From the NCBI GenBank assembly GCA_934254985.1, contig CAKQMS010000039.1, positions 1 to 25,545 of the forward strand: 25,545 nt of DNA, given 5' to 3'. The stretch is from an uncultured Prevotella sp. Lineage in GTDB: Bacteria > Bacteroidota > Bacteroidia > Bacteroidales > Bacteroidaceae. The notes under the pieces were generated by a model that searched no databases, was not told where the DNA came from, and saw only the letters and a list, made by a program, of their open reading frames with translations. The number at the start of each line of letters is the position of its first letter. Position 1 is the stretch's first letter. The position numbers and the translations under genes are program-made. Positions 17,033-24,208 of the stretch are shown one piece after another.

Positions 17033-17506
17033 ATGAAGGTAAAGAACAGCAGAATGGAAGCTCTTAAGCTTATCATATCAAGCAAAGAGCTTGGAAGCCA
17101 AGACGAAGTTCTAAGAGAACTGGAGAAAGAAGGATTCAAACTTACTCAGGCAACTCTTAGCCGCGACCTCAAACAACTAAAGGTGGCTAAGGCTGCAAGC
17201 ATGAATGGTAAATACGTATATGTATTGCCAAACGAAACTATGTACAAACGTGTACACAAGCCATTGCCTGCAAGCGAAATGATGCAGATGCCTGGTTTCG
17301 TTTCTATCAATTTCTCTGGCAACATGGGCGTAATCAAGACTCGCCCAGGATATGCAAGTTCTATAGCCTACAATATCGACAATAGCGACATTCCTGAAAT
17401 TCTCGGAACAATAGCTGGCGACGACACTATCTTCATCGTTACCAAACCTGGTGCAAGGGAAATTGATATCATCGATGGACTGAGAAACATCATGGAATTC
17501 AGATAA
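17033..17506 (+). CDS. argR: Arginine repressor ArgR
   Basis: A 157-residue hexameric arginine-dependent repressor. The N-terminal winged helix-turn-helix spans about 5-70 with the recognition signature LTQATLSRDLKQL (37-49). The C-terminal oligomerisation/arginine-binding domain (about 85-157) carries TRPGYASSIAYNID (103-116) and GTIAGDDTIF (125-134), the conserved Asp pair of which binds arginine. The start at 17033 is chosen because the family length is about 150-157 residues, the protein opens with a short basic tail, and the promoter overlaps the region upstream. It heads a same-strand cluster of arginine genes (GNAT, argG, pspC-like, argC, argD, proC), so it likely controls its own operon. 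Confidence 0.94.
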   Translation: MKVKNSRMEALKLIISSKELGSQDEVLRELEKEGFKLTQATLSRDLKQLKVAKAASMNGKYVYVLPNETMYKRVHKPLPASEMMQMPGFVSINFSGNMGVIKTRPGYASSIAYNIDNSDIPEILGTIAGDDTIFIVTKPGAREIDIIDGLRNIMEFR

Positions 17507-17586
17507 TGAGACCCCAAACAGGGAACTCACGACATACACCTTATTATATATATAGACAACAAGGATATAAATTATAAAATAGGATA

Positions 17587-18192
17587 ATGGAAGAAGTTAA
17601 AGTAATGGTGGCTGATGAGAGTCATATAAAATACATCGACACCATTCTAACAACAATTGCAGAAGCTGCCAAGAAGCGTGGTTCGGGCATCGCAAAGCGC
17701 TCGCCTGAATATGTTGCCACAAAGATGCGCGAAGCTAAGGCTGTTATAGCTCTGCAAGGCGACAAGTTTGCAGGCTTCAGCTACATCGAGACTTGGGGCA
17801 ACAAACACTACGTGACAACATCGGGATTGATAGTTCACCCAGACTTCCGAGGTATCGGACTGGCAAAGCGTATCAAGAACCTCACATTCACACTTGCCCG
17901 ACAGCGATGGCCACATGCTAAGATATTCTCTCTCACCTCTGGCTCTGCCGTGATGAAGATGAACACTCAGTTGGGATATCTGCCTGTAACATTTGCCGAC
18001 CTTACAGACGACGAGTCTTTTTGGCGTGGCTGCGAAGGTTGTATAAATGTAGATGTGCTTCATCGCACCAACCGCAAATATTGCATCTGCACCGCCATGC
18101 TCTTCGACCCTGAAGAGCATCTACCAATAAAACTACCAAAAGAAGTGATAGAAAGAATCCGTAAGATTGACGGACCATCTTCAGAACTTTAA
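17587..18192 (+). CDS. GNAT-family acyltransferase of the arginine cluster
   Basis: A 201-residue GCN5-type N-acyltransferase. The core spans about 5-140, with strand-loop VTTSGLIVHPDFRGIGLAKR (76-95) forming the acyl-CoA pyrophosphate-binding motif (RGIGLA). The C-terminal extension is unusual for a plain GNAT: it contains Cys149-x2-Cys152 (GCEGC) and Cys166-x-Cys168 (YCICTAM), a possible metal site. It is placed between argR and argG, with 47 nt to argG. Known: some Bacteroidetes make arginine through N-succinyl rather than N-acetyl intermediates, and a GNAT can supply glutamate acylation in place of ArgA. Inference: this protein is a candidate N-acylglutamate synthase or regulator of arginine metabolism. 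No substrate residues can be assigned from sequence alone. Confidence 0.85.
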   Translation: MEEVKVMVADESHIKYIDTILTTIAEAAKKRGSGIAKRSPEYVATKMREAKAVIALQGDKFAGFSYIETWGNKHYVTTSGLIVHPDFRGIGLAKRIKNLTFTLARQRWPHAKIFSLTSGSAVMKMNTQLGYLPVTFADLTDDESFWRGCEGCINVDVLHRTNRKYCICTAMLFDPEEHLPIKLPKEVIERIRKIDGPSSEL

Positions 18193-18200
18193 ACACTTCA

Positions 18201-18235
18201 CATTAAACATTAAACATTACCCATTAAACATTAAA
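18201..18235 (+). repeat. Five tandem CATTAAA heptads before argG
   Basis: Five 7-bp units (CATTAAA, CATTAAA, CATTACC, CATTAAA, CATTAAA) end 4 nt before the argG ATG and fill most of the GNAT-argG gap. They share the 7-bp period with the AGTGAAG element but not its sequence. Slippage could change the leader length of argG. Confidence 0.75.
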
Positions 18236-18239
18236 TAAA

Positions 18240-19442
18240 ATGGCAAACAAGAAAGTTGTAGTCGCATTCAGCGGCGGACTTGACACTTCATACACAGTTA
18301 TGAAACTCAAGGAAGAAGGATATGATGTATATGCAGCATGTGCCAACACAGGTGGCTTTTCTGCAGAACAGCTGAAGACCAACGAGGAGAATGCTTATAA
18401 GTTGGGAGCTAAAGCATACGTTACTCTCGACGTAACTCACGAATACTACGAGAAGTCGTTGAAATATATGATTTTCGGTAATGTATTGCGCAACAACTGC
18501 TACCCTATCTCCGTATCTTCAGAGCGTATATTCCAAGCTATTGCCATAGCTCGCTATGCTAAAGAGATTGGTGCCGACGCTATTGCTCACGGAAGTACTG
18601 GTGCGGGCAACGACCAGATTCGTTTCGACATGACATTCCTCGTGATGGCTCCTGGCATCGAGATTATCACTCTCACTCGCGACAAGAAACTTACTCGTAA
18701 GGAAGAGGTTGACTACCTCAACGACCATGGTTATTTTGCCGACTTCACCAAACTGAAGTATTCATACAATGTAGGTATCTGGGGAACCAGCATCTGTGGT
18801 GGTGAACTCCTCGACCCTACTCAGGGTCTGCCAGAAGAGGCTTACCTTAAGCATGTAACAGCTAAGGAGCAGGAGGCTACTCTCAAGATTACCTTCGACA
18901 AGGGTGAGATTGTAGCTGTGAATGGTGAGAAGTTTGACGATAAGGTTGCTGCCATTCAGAAGATTGAGGAGATTGGTGCTTCTTATGCTATTGGCCGTGA
19001 TGCCAACGTTGGCGATACAATCATCGGTATCAAGGGACGTGTAGGTTTCGAGGCTGCAGCTCCTAAGCTCATCATCGAGGCTCACCGCCTATTGGAGAAG
19101 AGCACACTTAGCAAGTGGCAGCAGTATTGGAAGGATCAGGTTGCCAACTGGTATGGCATGTTCCTCCACGAGAGTCAGTATCTTGAGCCTGTTATGCCAG
19201 ACATCGAGGCTATGCTGACTTCTTCGCAGCGCAACGTCACAGGTACTGCCATCCTCAAGCTCCGTCCTTATGGTTTTGAGACAGTAGGTGTAGACTCTGA
19301 CAACGACCTCACAAAGTCTAAGCTCGGCGAATATGGCGAGACACAGACTGGCTGGACTGCCGACGAGGCTAAGGGCTTCATCAAGGTTAGCTCTACCCCA
19401 TTGCGTGTATACTACGGCATGCACCCTAACGAGGAAAGATAA
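18240..19442 (+). CDS. argG: Argininosuccinate synthase
   Basis: A 400-residue cytosolic enzyme that joins citrulline and aspartate using ATP, releasing AMP and pyrophosphate, the penultimate step of arginine synthesis. The PP-loop AFSGGLDTS is at 9-17. ACANTGGF, LRNNCYPISVSSERI and AHGSTGAGNDQIRFDM (about 117-132) are the citrulline/aspartate-binding signatures, and the length fits the family. It follows the GNAT gene by 47 nt and is followed after 91 nt by a small PspC gene. The final step enzyme, argininosuccinate lyase, is not in the window. Confidence 0.97.
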   Translation: MANKKVVVAFSGGLDTSYTVMKLKEEGYDVYAACANTGGFSAEQLKTNEENAYKLGAKAYVTLDVTHEYYEKSLKYMIFGNVLRNNCYPISVSSERIFQAIAIARYAKEIGADAIAHGSTGAGNDQIRFDMTFLVMAPGIEIITLTRDKKLTRKEEVDYLNDHGYFADFTKLKYSYNVGIWGTSICGGELLDPTQGLPEEAYLKHVTAKEQEATLKITFDKGEIVAVNGEKFDDKVAAIQKIEEIGASYAIGRDANVGDTIIGIKGRVGFEAAAPKLIIEAHRLLEKSTLSKWQQYWKDQVANWYGMFLHESQYLEPVMPDIEAMLTSSQRNVTGTAILKLRPYGFETVGVDSDNDLTKSKLGEYGETQTGWTADEAKGFIKVSSTPLRVYYGMHPNEER

Positions 19443-19533
19443 AAAAAACAAAATAATGCTGTGCCTACTGCAACCTTTAGGTATCCACGTGCGTCAAATA
19501 ATAAAACAATAACACATTATTATATATTATATT

Positions 19534-19725
19534 ATGGCAACAGGAAAAAGATTACAACGCAGCAGCGACGATAAATGGATTGCAGGTGTCTGCGGAGGTT
19601 TTGCAGAGTATTTAGATTGGGACCCTACCCTAATACGTTTGGCATGGCTGTTTCTGACAGTATTCAGCGCAGGTTTCCCAGGTTTGCTCATCTACATATT
19701 CTTGTGGATTTGCATGCCGAAGTAA
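19534..19725 (+). CDS. PspC domain small membrane protein
   Basis: A 63-residue single-pass protein made up almost entirely of a PspC domain (Pfam PspC). GKRLQRSSDDKWIAGVCGGFAEYLDWDPTLIRL (4-36) is the conserved cytoplasmic half, and residues about 37-60 form one hydrophobic helix ending in CMPK. PspC proteins sense envelope stress in enterobacteria together with PspA/PspB; free-standing PspC domains are common in Bacteroidetes with unknown roles. It lies within the arginine cluster between argG and argC, 43 nt before argC, with no terminator on either side, so it is probably cotranscribed. The functional link to arginine is unclear. Confidence 0.87.
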   Translation: MATGKRLQRSSDDKWIAGVCGGFAEYLDWDPTLIRLAWLFLTVFSAGFPGLLIYIFLWICMPK

Positions 19726-19768
19726 CACTCTTACTTCACTCTATGGGAGCCACTAACAACTCCACATA

Positions 19769-20770
19769 ATGATTAAAATCGGAATTTTAGGTGCTGCAGG
19801 ATATACAGGAGGCGAACTTATTCGTCTCCTGTTAAATCATCCTGAAGCAGAGATAGTTTTCGCAAATAGCGAAAGCAATGCAGGCAATAGTGTTGCCGAT
19901 GTACACGAAGGTCTCTATGGCGAAACAGACTTGAAATTTACTGCCGAAATGCCTTTCGACCAGGTAGATGTCATTTTCTTCTGCTTCGGTCATGGCAAGA
20001 GCGAGGCTTTCCTTAAGGAGCACAATGTGCCTGAGAATGTGAAAATCATCGACTTGGCTCAAGACTTCCGTCTTGCTCCTCAGACTGTGGTTGCAACTCA
20101 GCAACCAACTCCATCAGCCCACGACTTCGTATATGGTCTTCCGGAAATAAATGAGGCAAAGATAGCTTCTGCTATGCATGTTGCCAACCCTGGTTGTTTT
20201 GCCACATGTATTCAGCTTGGCTTGTTGCCTGCAGCAAAGATGGGACTCATCAATAGCGACGTTAGCGTTAATGCTATTACTGGCAGCACGGGTGCCGGTC
20301 AGAAGCCTGGAGCAACAACCCATTTCTCTTGGCGTATGGGCAACATGAGTATCTATAAGGCTTTCAGCCATCAGCATGTGCCAGAAATATGCCAAAGCCT
20401 TAAGCAGACTCAGGGTTATCTCGATGCTGCCATCGACTTCATTCCTTATCGTGGCGACTTTGCTCGTGGCATCTTTGCTACCGAGGTGGTAAAGACCGAT
20501 AAACCTTTGGATGAGATTGTTGCTGGCTACAAAGAATTCTACAAGGATGCCAAGTTTACTCATTATGTAGACAAGGCTCTCGACCTAAAGCAGGTGGTAA
20601 ACACCAACAAATGTTTGGTTCACGTCGACAAATATGGCGACAAGCTCCTCACCACTTCATGCATCGACAACCTCTTAAAGGGTGCTGTTGGTCAAGCAGT
20701 ACAAAACATGAATATCATGTTTGGAATAAACCAGACTGCTGGATTAAAACTAAAACCATCGGCTTTTTAA
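19769..20770 (+). CDS. argC: N-acyl-gamma-glutamyl-phosphate reductase
   Basis: A 333-residue NADPH-dependent reductase that converts N-acetyl- (or N-succinyl-) glutamyl phosphate to the semialdehyde, the third step of arginine synthesis. The Rossmann motif GILGAAGYTGGELIRLL (5-21) and the active-site motif HVANPGCFATC with catalytic Cys143 are intact. Downstream signatures NAITGSTGAGQKPG and FSHQHVPEI belong to the substrate/dimer domain. It sits between the PspC gene and argD (12 nt gap). Whether the acyl group is acetyl or succinyl cannot be told here. Confidence 0.96.
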   Translation: MIKIGILGAAGYTGGELIRLLLNHPEAEIVFANSESNAGNSVADVHEGLYGETDLKFTAEMPFDQVDVIFFCFGHGKSEAFLKEHNVPENVKIIDLAQDFRLAPQTVVATQQPTPSAHDFVYGLPEINEAKIASAMHVANPGCFATCIQLGLLPAAKMGLINSDVSVNAITGSTGAGQKPGATTHFSWRMGNMSIYKAFSHQHVPEICQSLKQTQGYLDAAIDFIPYRGDFARGIFATEVVKTDKPLDEIVAGYKEFYKDAKFTHYVDKALDLKQVVNTNKCLVHVDKYGDKLLTTSCIDNLLKGAVGQAVQNMNIMFGINQTAGLKLKPSAF

Positions 20771-20782
20771 ATACTTAACAAC

Positions 20783-21925
20783 ATGATTCTATACGACGTA
20801 TATCCTCTTTTCGATATAAATATTGTAAAGGGCAAGGGCTGCAAGGTATGGGACGACAAAGGTCAGGAATACCTCGACCTTTATGGCGGCCATGCAGTAA
20901 TCAGCATAGGTCATTGCCATCCTCACTATGTGGAGATGCTGACCAACCAACTTAATGAGTTAGGATTCTATTCCAACTCCGTAATCAACAAACTGCAGGT
21001 GAAGCTCGCTGAGCGTTTAGGCAAAGCAAGTGGCTACGACGACTATCAGTTCTTCCTCATCAACTCTGGTGCCGAAGCTAACGAGAATGCATTGAAGTTG
21101 GCTTCTTTCACCAACGGCAGAACTCGCGTGCTCTCTATAGAGAAAGCTTTCCATGGTCGTACTTCTCTTGCCGTTGAGGTAACGAACAATCCTAAGATTA
21201 TCGCTCCTATCAACGCTAATGGTCATGTCACCTATCTTCCTATCAACGACCTTGAGGCTTGGGAGAAGGAACTTGCTAAGGGCGATGTTTGCGCTTGCAT
21301 CATCGAAGCCATTCAGGGTGTAGGTGGTTGCAACATGGTTACTCCTGAGTTTGCACAGGGCTTGCAGGCTGCTTGTAAGAAGTATGGCACCGTGCTCATC
21401 TGCGACGAGATACAATGTGGCTATGGTCGTAGCGGTAAGTTCTTCGCTCACCAATGGCTCGGCATTCGTCCTGATATGATTACCGTAGCTAAGGGCATCG
21501 GCAACGGTTTCCCTATGGGTGGCGTATTGATATCGCCTGAGTTTAAGCCTGTATATGGTCAGCTTGGCACAACCTTCGGTGGCAACCACCTTGCATGTAC
21601 TGCAGCGCTCGCCGTGCTCGATGTCTTTGAGAAAGAGAACTTGGTAGAGAATGCGCATGTGGTAGGTGAATATCTCATTAGCCAACTCAAGGAGCTACAG
21701 AAGAGCAACAGCCATATCACCGAGATTCGCGGACGTGGACTCATGGTAGGTGTCGTTCTCGATATTCCTCACAAGGAGGTTCGCAATAAGCTCATCCACG
21801 AGCAGCATTGCTTCACAGGTTGCGCAGGCACCAATATCCTCCGCATTCTTCCTCCATTAATATTGAGCAAAGAAAATGTGGACGATTTCATCGGCAAACT
21901 TGAAAAAGTATTAAAGGAGGTATAG
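20783..21925 (+). CDS. argD: N-acylornithine aminotransferase (class III)
   Basis: A 380-residue pyridoxal-phosphate enzyme that transaminates N-acylglutamate semialdehyde to N-acylornithine. Class III features are complete: INSGAEANENALKLA (93-107) binding the cofactor phosphate, FHGRT (123-127), LICDEIQCGYGRSGKF with Asp208 pairing to the pyridine nitrogen, and TVAKGIGNGFPMGG with the Schiff-base Lys237. The position directly after argC and before proC supports argD over ornithine or 4-aminobutyrate aminotransferases. Its last codons also form a GGAGG sequence that can serve proC. Confidence 0.94.
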   Translation: MILYDVYPLFDINIVKGKGCKVWDDKGQEYLDLYGGHAVISIGHCHPHYVEMLTNQLNELGFYSNSVINKLQVKLAERLGKASGYDDYQFFLINSGAEANENALKLASFTNGRTRVLSIEKAFHGRTSLAVEVTNNPKIIAPINANGHVTYLPINDLEAWEKELAKGDVCACIIEAIQGVGGCNMVTPEFAQGLQAACKKYGTVLICDEIQCGYGRSGKFFAHQWLGIRPDMITVAKGIGNGFPMGGVLISPEFKPVYGQLGTTFGGNHLACTAALAVLDVFEKENLVENAHVVGEYLISQLKELQKSNSHITEIRGRGLMVGVVLDIPHKEVRNKLIHEQHCFTGCAGTNILRILPPLILSKENVDDFIGKLEKVLKEV

Positions 21926-21928
21926 ATC

Positions 21929-22711
21929 ATGAAAATTTCAATCATTGGAGCTGGAGCCATGGGTGGTGCCATGGTTGAAGGACTCTTGCAGAGCGAGAAG
22001 TTTCTTCCTTCCGACATTACTGTCTCTGACCACAATCAGCCAGTATTAGACCACTTTGCAAGCAAGGGAGCAAGCGTAACATTAGACAACCAGCTTGCCG
22101 TAGACGGTACCGACATCGTATGCGTAGTGGTAAAACCATGGTGCGTAGAGAAAACATTAAAGGGCATCAAGGATGCTCTCGACTATAAGAGCCAGAAGCT
22201 CGTTGTTGTTGCTGCAGGTGTTCCTTCTGCTGAAATCAAGCAATGGCTCGATAAGGATGGTTGCACACCAACCTTCTTCCTCGTAATGCCAAACATTGCC
22301 ATAGCCTACAAGCAGTCGATGACTTTCATCACTCCTGTAGACGCATCAGCAACAGAGACAAAGCAGATAACCGATATCTTCGACGAACTTGGCGAAAGCC
22401 TCATCATGGAAGAGCGTCTGTTCCCTGCAGCCACAGCTATGTCGTGTGCCATCGCTTATGCCATGCGCTATGTTAGAGCTAATGTAGAAGGTGGTGTAGA
22501 AATGGGCTTCAAAGCCAAGGATGCCAAGAAGATTGTCTTGCAGACCATAAAGGGTGCTGTAGAATTGCTACAGGCTACAGGCGAACACCCGGAATCAGCC
22601 ATCGACAAAGTAACTACTCCTGGCGGTTGCACCATCAAGGGTCTAAACACCATGGAGCAAGAAGGCTTCACCAATGCCGTTATCAAAGGTTTGCTGGCTG
22701 GCAAGAGATAA
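21929..22711 (+). CDS. proC: Pyrroline-5-carboxylate reductase
   Basis: A 260-residue NAD(P)H-dependent enzyme that makes proline from pyrroline-5-carboxylate. The N-terminal Rossmann fold opens with ISIIGAGAMGGAMVEGLL (3-20, GxGxxG), then VKPW (about 68-71) and the C-terminal helical dimer domain with KVTTPGGCTIKGLNTME. It is separated from argD by only 3 nt, and an AAAGGAGG stretch inside the argD 3' end (21913-21920) gives a good Shine-Dalgarno at 8-nt spacing, unusual for Bacteroidetes and suggestive of translational coupling. Pairing with argD links proline and arginine/ornithine metabolism. It is the last gene of the cluster, before a strong terminator. Confidence 0.95.
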   Translation: MKISIIGAGAMGGAMVEGLLQSEKFLPSDITVSDHNQPVLDHFASKGASVTLDNQLAVDGTDIVCVVVKPWCVEKTLKGIKDALDYKSQKLVVVAAGVPSAEIKQWLDKDGCTPTFFLVMPNIAIAYKQSMTFITPVDASATETKQITDIFDELGESLIMEERLFPAATAMSCAIAYAMRYVRANVEGGVEMGFKAKDAKKIVLQTIKGAVELLQATGEHPESAIDKVTTPGGCTIKGLNTMEQEGFTNAVIKGLLAGKR

Positions 22712-22734
22712 AATCAAAACAACCTACAATATAA

Positions 22735-22771
22735 AATGCTGTAAGAGTTCAATCTCTTGCAGCATTTTTTT
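22735..22771 (+). terminator. Rho-independent terminator of the arg cluster
   Basis: A 12-bp stem (ATGCTGTAAGAG with CTCTTGCAGCAT, one G-T wobble) and six-base loop are followed by seven T residues. It marks the end of the argR-proC unit. The next 200 bases (22772-22972) hold no gene I can support. Confidence 0.9.
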
Positions 22772-22972
22772 AATCAAAAATGATACTTAGCGGCAAAGAG
22801 CTGCTTGCTGTCTTTCAATATGTAAATCTTTGGAAAAGGTTATACTTCCCTCTTCTTTGAAGTATTTGGGCGAAGGGGTATTTTATAAAGTTAAGGTTTT
22901 GGTGTCTTTACTTGGATAGTGGCACCAAAAGTTACTTTTTCAGCAGTTTTTGGCACCCTCATCGGCACTTAT

Positions 22973-23890
22973 TTATTCTAAAAGAGTAGTTACTCTATTT
23001 TCCAGCAGAAAAGAACGGCGGATAATTCCTGCATCTTCTATCCATTGCAAACTGCCTTGATAGTCACGTCCTCTGCCGTTGGGGCGTACTGTGGCGTATG
23101 CGAATTTCTTGTTTTCCTTACTCAGTTGACGTGGAATTGACTCGAAGCATTCTCTGATTCTCGACTTGTCTGCTTGTGGAGCATATTTCAGCATATCTAC
23201 TTTGTATTCTTCGATGATGGCTTGCTGCATCCGTAGCACGTTTTGCATATTATGAGTATCCATAAATACGCTCACGGCTCTTGGCATTCCGCCAATAATG
23301 CAATATTGCAGCAGCAGTTGGCGCATTCTTTCGTGGATGGCTTCTTGTACAGGAGTCTTTTCTTCCAGGCAGCGATGCAGGTAGTCGATGGTCATTTTCT
23401 TAATGCCATTTGCCCAAAGCCATTCCTCAAAATCCATTGGATACATGTCTATGATAGTCTCGTAACCTACAGGAATTGGCGCCTCTGACGAAGCTTTGGT
23501 ATGATAACCGCTGACTCCCAGCAGGGAACCTGTACCGATGACATCGTATCTGCCATCAGTCTTGAAGAATTTCAAGGCTGTGCGAGCACGTGGGCATTCC
23601 TGTATCTCGTCAAAGATGATGCAGGTTTTGCCCGATACGAAATTGGCATCAGGTATTAAGGTAGAAAGTGTCATGCAGAGAAGATCGATGTCCAGGCCAC
23701 CATCAAATACCGACTTGTATTCTGGGTGCTGGAAAAAGTCAATATACACAACATGCTCATAATTCTTATGGGCAAAATCGAGTACAGAGAATGTCTTTCC
23801 GCATTGGCGACATTCTTTAATGATGAGAGGCATTTTGTGCTCATCACTCTTCCATTCTTTGAGACATTTTTCAATTTTTCGTTTAAACAT
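22973..23890 (-). CDS. Truncated AAA-type ATPase of the DUF4143 family, probably decayed
   Basis: A 305-residue product that matches the N-terminal two thirds of the common Bacteroidales ATP-binding/DUF4143 proteins (usually about 400-450 residues). A Walker A region is at 26-33 (ECRQCGKT), Walker B at 91-98 (IIFDEIQE), a sensor-like VIGTGSLLG (117-125), and the start of the DUF4143 part, including YCIIGGMPRAV and QWIEDAGIIRR. Sequence similarity to the family then stops and the frame ends 15 residues later, removing the C-terminal domain. The first Walker A glycine is Glu26 (codon GAA; GGA would give Gly), which should weaken ATP binding. Both features suggest a pseudogene or a remnant. These proteins have no settled function. 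It is isolated, and its 5' side faces the AAGGGA repeat array. Confidence 0.75.
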   Translation of the reverse strand: MFKRKIEKCLKEWKSDEHKMPLIIKECRQCGKTFSVLDFAHKNYEHVVYIDFFQHPEYKSVFDGGLDIDLLCMTLSTLIPDANFVSGKTCIIFDEIQECPRARTALKFFKTDGRYDVIGTGSLLGVSGYHTKASSEAPIPVGYETIIDMYPMDFEEWLWANGIKKMTIDYLHRCLEEKTPVQEAIHERMRQLLLQYCIIGGMPRAVSVFMDTHNMQNVLRMQQAIIEEYKVDMLKYAPQADKSRIRECFESIPRQLSKENKKFAYATVRPNGRGRDYQGSLQWIEDAGIIRRSFLLENRVTTLLE

Positions 23891-23931
23891 CTGTTTTCTA
23901 ATGATTTATGATGTGTTACTCTTGATGCTAC

Positions 23932-24030
23932 GCACGTTTTTCAAGGGACTTTTCTTGATTTCATGCACGTTTTTCAAGGGACTTTTTGCTCTATTCTGCC
24001 ACTTTTTCAAGGGACTTTCGGTTGCAAACC
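23932..24030. repeat. Three direct repeats with a 33-bp period
   Basis: Units start at 23932, 23965 and 23998. Each holds a conserved part of about 21 bases (GCACGTTTTTCAAGGGACTT in the first two; CCACTTTTTCAAGGGACTTT in the third) followed by a variable 11-12 bases. They lie 42 nt upstream of the ATPase start and about 180 nt upstream of the receptor start, in a gene-free region of 318 bases (23891-24208). Confidence 0.8.
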
Positions 24031-24039
24031 GATACAAAA

Positions 24040-24091
24040 TTTCCTTTTAAAAGGGAAAGAAAACGGCAATTATTTCCTTTTTAAAGGGAAA
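24040..24091. repeat. Two palindromic repeats, 33 bp apart
   Basis: TTTCCTTTTAAAAGGGAAA (24040-24058) and TTTCCTTTTTAAAGGGAAA (24073-24091) are near-palindromes differing at one position, again 33 bp apart. Both contain AAGGGA, as do the three upstream repeats; the step between the two groups is 42 bp. Confidence 0.75.
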
Positions 24092-24119
24092 GTTTTTCCT
24101 TTCTCTCCGATTATTTTTG

Positions 24120-24127
24120 TACTTTTG
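24120..24127 (+). promoter_or_regulatory. -7 element for the TonB-dependent receptor gene
   Basis: TACTTTTG matches TAnnTTTG and lies about 80 nt before the ATG at 24209. No TTTG is present at the right distance upstream; the second AAGGGA palindrome ends about 28 nt before it, where an activator could act. Confidence 0.5.
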
Positions 24128-24208
24128 CAACATTATTTTGAAAATAGGCGTACCCGATTCCAGGGGGATGTTGTATTATGAACAAAGTAGAATCATAAAA
24201 ACAAGAAA

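Noticed and set aside
21017..21685. 222-codon open frame on the minus strand opposite argD
   Set aside because: It is the antisense of an intact, motif-complete argD and has no family features.
22883..22954. 23-codon minus-strand frame downstream of the truncated ATPase
   Set aside because: It has no recognisable family and may be a remnant, but the sequence is too short to tell.
23932..24091. CRISPR array
   Set aside because: The period is 33 bp with only about 11 variable bases, there are too few units, the two halves differ in type, and there are no cas genes nearby.
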